From Sipunculus nudus (Eukaryota; Annelida; Sipuncula; Golfingiida; Sipunculidae): DNA of 64,000 nt. The stretch spans positions 26,273,479-26,337,478 of the forward strand of contig CM049321.1 in assembly GCA_026874595.1 (NCBI GenBank), read 5' to 3'. Made by a program: the position numbers and the translations under genes. The notes below the pieces were generated by a model. It ran no database searches, had not been told where the DNA came from, and was given only the letters and a program-made list of their open reading frames with translations. Position 1 is the stretch's first letter, and each line of letters opens with the position of its first letter. Shown here piece by piece: positions 60,716-64,000 of this stretch.

Positions 60716-62244
60716 TTAGGATAGAGTGTACCCTGGTCCCCAGTGAGGCATGTAAGCAGGGACAATATCAAATGACATGGTTCAGTGAATATCAGACATC
60801 TGACCTCTTAGTGTGATTCTACCACACAGACTGACCAAAATTCTTCTTCTGATTTACTGACATATTAGGACATCAATTTTTTATGAATTTCTAATTTCCA
60901 AACTATTTTCTAGTGTGGTATTTGGTGTATTAAATGTTCATTTGAATTTAACAGAGAAATTAAGTTGAACATTTCAGTGCTGTGTAGTATAGCAGGTACC
61001 GTGAAGGATATCAGTGGTCTGTAGCTCAGTGCCTGAGTCTAGTGTACTGTAGGTGTAACCATGGTACCAGTGCAATTGTGTGTTTCTTTATCCTTCACAG
61101 TACTAGCTATACTACAGCTGTTATTCCTGCCTGTCCCTTTTTCCTTTAAAAGTTAATATCTCGCTCAGTTAGGACCATGTAGGACTTATATGACTGGGTA
61201 TATTAAACCTCTTGGTGTTATAATACTTAGTGTTATAATACTTAAAGCAGAGTAAGCTTTGAGTGAAAAACCGTTTCATGTGCTCATGAATATATAAATT
61301 TTCATCATAGATATCTATATTTTGGAACTTTACCAATACTTAGCCAAGTGGTTATCAAAGCCTGTGTATGCAGGTACATATTCTTAACAATAGGTCAGTT
61401 CAGTTAGAGCTGTCTGGCACAGTGATATGTTGTATGAGTGATAGATTACATGTTTTATATCATAAACAAGGTCCAACTTGTTTAGGCATGATAATTATCT
61501 CATTAGCTGTATTTCAGTAATAAATAAGGCAGTCATAATTTGTTGAATGTCTAGTGAATTATAAAGTAAACATAATCAGTGATGTCTTGTAACGGTATCA
61601 GTAATTGTTGAGAGTGGTGAGTTATAGCTCATGGCTTCACCTTTGAGGCCTGGGATGGCTATATATATTATACTCACCTGTAGTGATAACCTGCTGATTA
61701 CACCATTTGATCTTGTCTGGTGTGATTTGTGGGATGGTCGACCCCTGTTGTGACTTATCAGGGATTCTGATGGTGATAATGTGATTCCTTATGTCACCAC
61801 ATTCTGTTTGATACAGAGACATGCCAGGAGATTTAAAACCACACCTTGATCCACACGTTCAATATGTTAAACTTGATAATGACAGAACAAGATCCTGTGG
61901 TTTGCTTAATGTTTGCCAGGGTCCCAATTTTGCAATATCGTAAAGGGATTTTATATTGATAATGAAAACTTAGTGAATATGATCACTTCTGTAAAGTATT
62001 ATCAATCTTCTTTTATGTTGTAAAATTTAGATTAAATAATTAAAATTCAAACCAAATTGTAAAATTCATTTTAAATAAGTAACATTGAGAGCAGACATAT
62101 AAAAGTATAGATACTGTCATTTGGATCTCATGAGCCCACTAAAACGTAGTTCACTCTGTGTACGTAAAATAACTCAATTTTTTTTTTTATTTATTAATCT
62201 AATCATTTGATTAGACAGAGAAGATACACCTTTTATTATTAATT

Positions 62245-62838
62245 ATGTCTCCCTTCCCATGGGGGAGACATGAGGGAGACAGTGTTTGGTCTGTTGTTGC
62301 CGGTGGCGTACGTGTATGTCCATAGTCGTCATCTGTGTCATTTCTTCTGAACTCGATAACTTTTGAACTACTCAACATTTGTTTATGAAATTTAAATTGT
62401 TTCTACTAATATCTCGGACCAGAAAACCAATGACCTTGATCTTCATTGTCAAAGTCATAAAGGCTAAAAAAAAACTGTTCTCAACTCCCATAACCCTTGA
62501 AATATTGCAGATTTTTTTAAACACTTATTGTTTCAACCAAGTTGTCTGACAAATTCAGAAACTGGTTACCTCGACCTGGATCTTCAAGGTCAAATCAGCT
62601 GGAATAGAAATTATTTGGGAACACTATAACTTTTGAACCACTATATATATTTTTTATTAACTCCGACTTCCGAAATCTCAGAAATGTTCAAAACCGGTGA
62701 CCATGAAAAGAAATTATTTGTGAATGCTGTGACTTTTGAAGCAGTCCATATTTTTTTCCCCAGATTTGGGGATTAGGGCCCATAGGTAGGGGAGACATAT
62801 CTGTTTTTGCCAATGCAAAAAAGCCCTCATTTTACTTA
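62245..62838 (+). mobile_element. 'GGGGAGACATA' element, copy C
   Basis: It starts TATGTCTCCCTTCCCATGGG and GGAGACATGA (hairpin) and ends GTAGGGGAGACATATCTG, then TTTTTGCCAATGCAAAAAAG and CCCTCATTTTACTT. The interior repeats AACTTTTGAAC and a CTTGA-ATCTTCA-GGTCAA motif two to three times. It lies in the intron after exon 4. Confidence 0.75.
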
Positions 62839-62888
62839 TAACAGGATCTAAATTGCCTTCCATATAAAATTTTTAAGTCAAGGTTGAA

Positions 62889-63250
62889 AACTAGAAATCT
62901 ACATTATAAGGAATGCAAGCCTCCACCATATGAGGGGTCCCTATTGAGGGATGCTCCTAAAACCATGTTTGTATTCACATATTTAGTTCGCTCCATATTC
63001 CCAGGTTCATTAATGCATCATTAAGTGACTGTACATTTTTGAATATTCCTTGGTGATGTTCCTGAATCTGGATCAAGTGCCGGATCTACACCAAAAGCTA
63101 ATCTTTTCTTCTAATTGGCCCATTCACAAAATGCCCAGAAATTTAATGAGATACTGTTCTTGATTGCATGAGTTGTGTGGTGATCATACGCACAAACATA
63201 CACAGATGTATGCCTGGGGATGAACCCATACCCTTCTTGTGGAGGCAATT
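62889..63250 (+). repeat. Dispersed 0.3-kb family, copy 6
   Basis: It starts AACTAGAAATCTACATTATA, GGAATGCAAGCCTCCACC, with GGGATGCTCCTAAAACCATG inside, and ends CCCTTCTTGTGGAGGCAATT. It follows copy C of the GGGGAGACATA element by about 50 bp. Confidence 0.75.
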
Positions 63251-64000
63251 AAAAACTAATCATTACAATATTGTAATAACAATGAATTACAATAAATAAC
63301 TGGGTGCACTGTGTGACTGTAATGCAAATGTGAACCTCCCAGCATGCTCTCCGTTGGTAACTCTAGTTCTATCAGGTCTACAACATCACATAAACACCAT
63401 GACGAAACTTGATATATTTATACCATAGTTGATGTATTTGACCTTGGCTGCTGTGTAGGGCCAGCATTTCTATCAACATTGCCCATTATCACAAGTGGGG
63501 GTGACAGGTTATGTCACATGGTGGAGCAGCTGGGCTTATTGACAGCAGGGATCAACAACCTGTTCTTGTCACCAAGACTCACACCCCTGTCACCAAAAAA
63601 TAAGCCTGCATTAAATCTCCTTGCTCAGAAGCACCAGTTTTCTTCTACAAGGTGTTTTAATATGATTTCCTAAATTTTTGTCTTAAAGTCTGTGTTAGGT
63701 TACTGTGGACACACCTGTGCATACTGTTTTGAAGCTATATGGGCTAACATTTCATTTGTATATTTAAATGTACTTAATGTGTATGAATATTCAGTTTTCT
63801 TTATATCCATATTCTGTGACAAACTGAAGTTGACTTAAATATGTATTTAATTTATTATAATACTCCATTTTGTGTCATAAATGGAAGAGTCAGAACATTT
63901 TGCAGTGAAATATAGAATATTTTATTCTTTATTTTAGATTTAGAATGAAGTAAATTGGTAGTTTTTGGATACCTTCATGAATAGAGAGGGAGAAAAGTCT

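Larger units (their letters stand above)
58737..64000. other. Intron after exon 4, continuing past the window
   Basis: Neither strand shows the next Sec14 segment. ORFs at 59376-59937 and 63479-63673 have no family signature. Repeats are listed separately. Confidence 0.6.

Noticed and set aside
63479-63673. Possible next exon of the Sec14 domain after an AG at 63460
   Set aside because: The translation (GDRLCHMVEQLGLL) does not match the expected Sec14 strand-helix sequence and no good donor follows in frame.

Overview
This is a eukaryotic, AT-rich, repeat-laden window with long introns, GT-AG splice sites, many (TA)n and poly-C/poly-G tracts, fossil LINEs and dozens of short terminal-inverted-repeat (TIR) elements. 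The repeat types and the one recognisable gene suggest a marine invertebrate, most likely a lophotrochozoan such as a bivalve mollusc; that is inference, because no species marker was found. There is no sign of bacterial or viral gene organisation, CRISPR, or operons. Almost all ORFs of 60-120 codons are chance, microsatellite or repeat translations.

The only gene I can support is on the + strand and runs off the right edge. Four exons (45550-45690, 57031-57087, 57248-57295, 58622-58736) join in frame to give the start of a Sec14/CRAL-TRIO domain of a Dbl-family Rho guanine-nucleotide exchange factor, Trio/Kalirin-like or less probably DBS/MCF2L-like. The first three are all phase 1-1 cassettes with lengths divisible by three. 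The third is a 48-nt microexon whose omission restores the family motif SGGRD exactly, so it looks alternatively spliced. The donor of the first coding exon is followed by a 72-bp tandem array that repeats the donor itself in exact register.

Layout: 1-34.3 kb is intergenic, CpG-containing and rich in mobile-element debris: two non-LTR retrotransposon fragments near 9.1 and 11.0 kb, a larger RT fragment at 27.4-28.0 kb, diverged long-period tandem repeats at 6.1-6.8 and 15.0-17.4 kb, and a 320-bp (ATT)n tract at 23.7 kb. Around 34.3-34.55 kb there is a CpG-rich stretch ending in a perfect CAG|GTAAGT donor, a candidate non-coding first exon. From about 35 kb to the end CpG becomes very scarce, as expected for a methylated invertebrate gene body; this sharp change supports a transcription unit starting near 34.5 kb. 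The rest (35-64 kb) is intron, holding an antisense LINE 3' end, TIR elements at 37.6, 41.1, 47.6, 49.0 and 54.3 kb, three copies of a 'GGGGAGACATA' element, and five of the six copies of a dispersed 0.3-kb family whose ends are GCCTCCGCCA/TGGCGGAGGC.

No new multi-gene system is visible. The most worthwhile leads are the microexon in the Sec14 lobe, the splice-donor minisatellite, and the CpG boundary with its candidate promoter.
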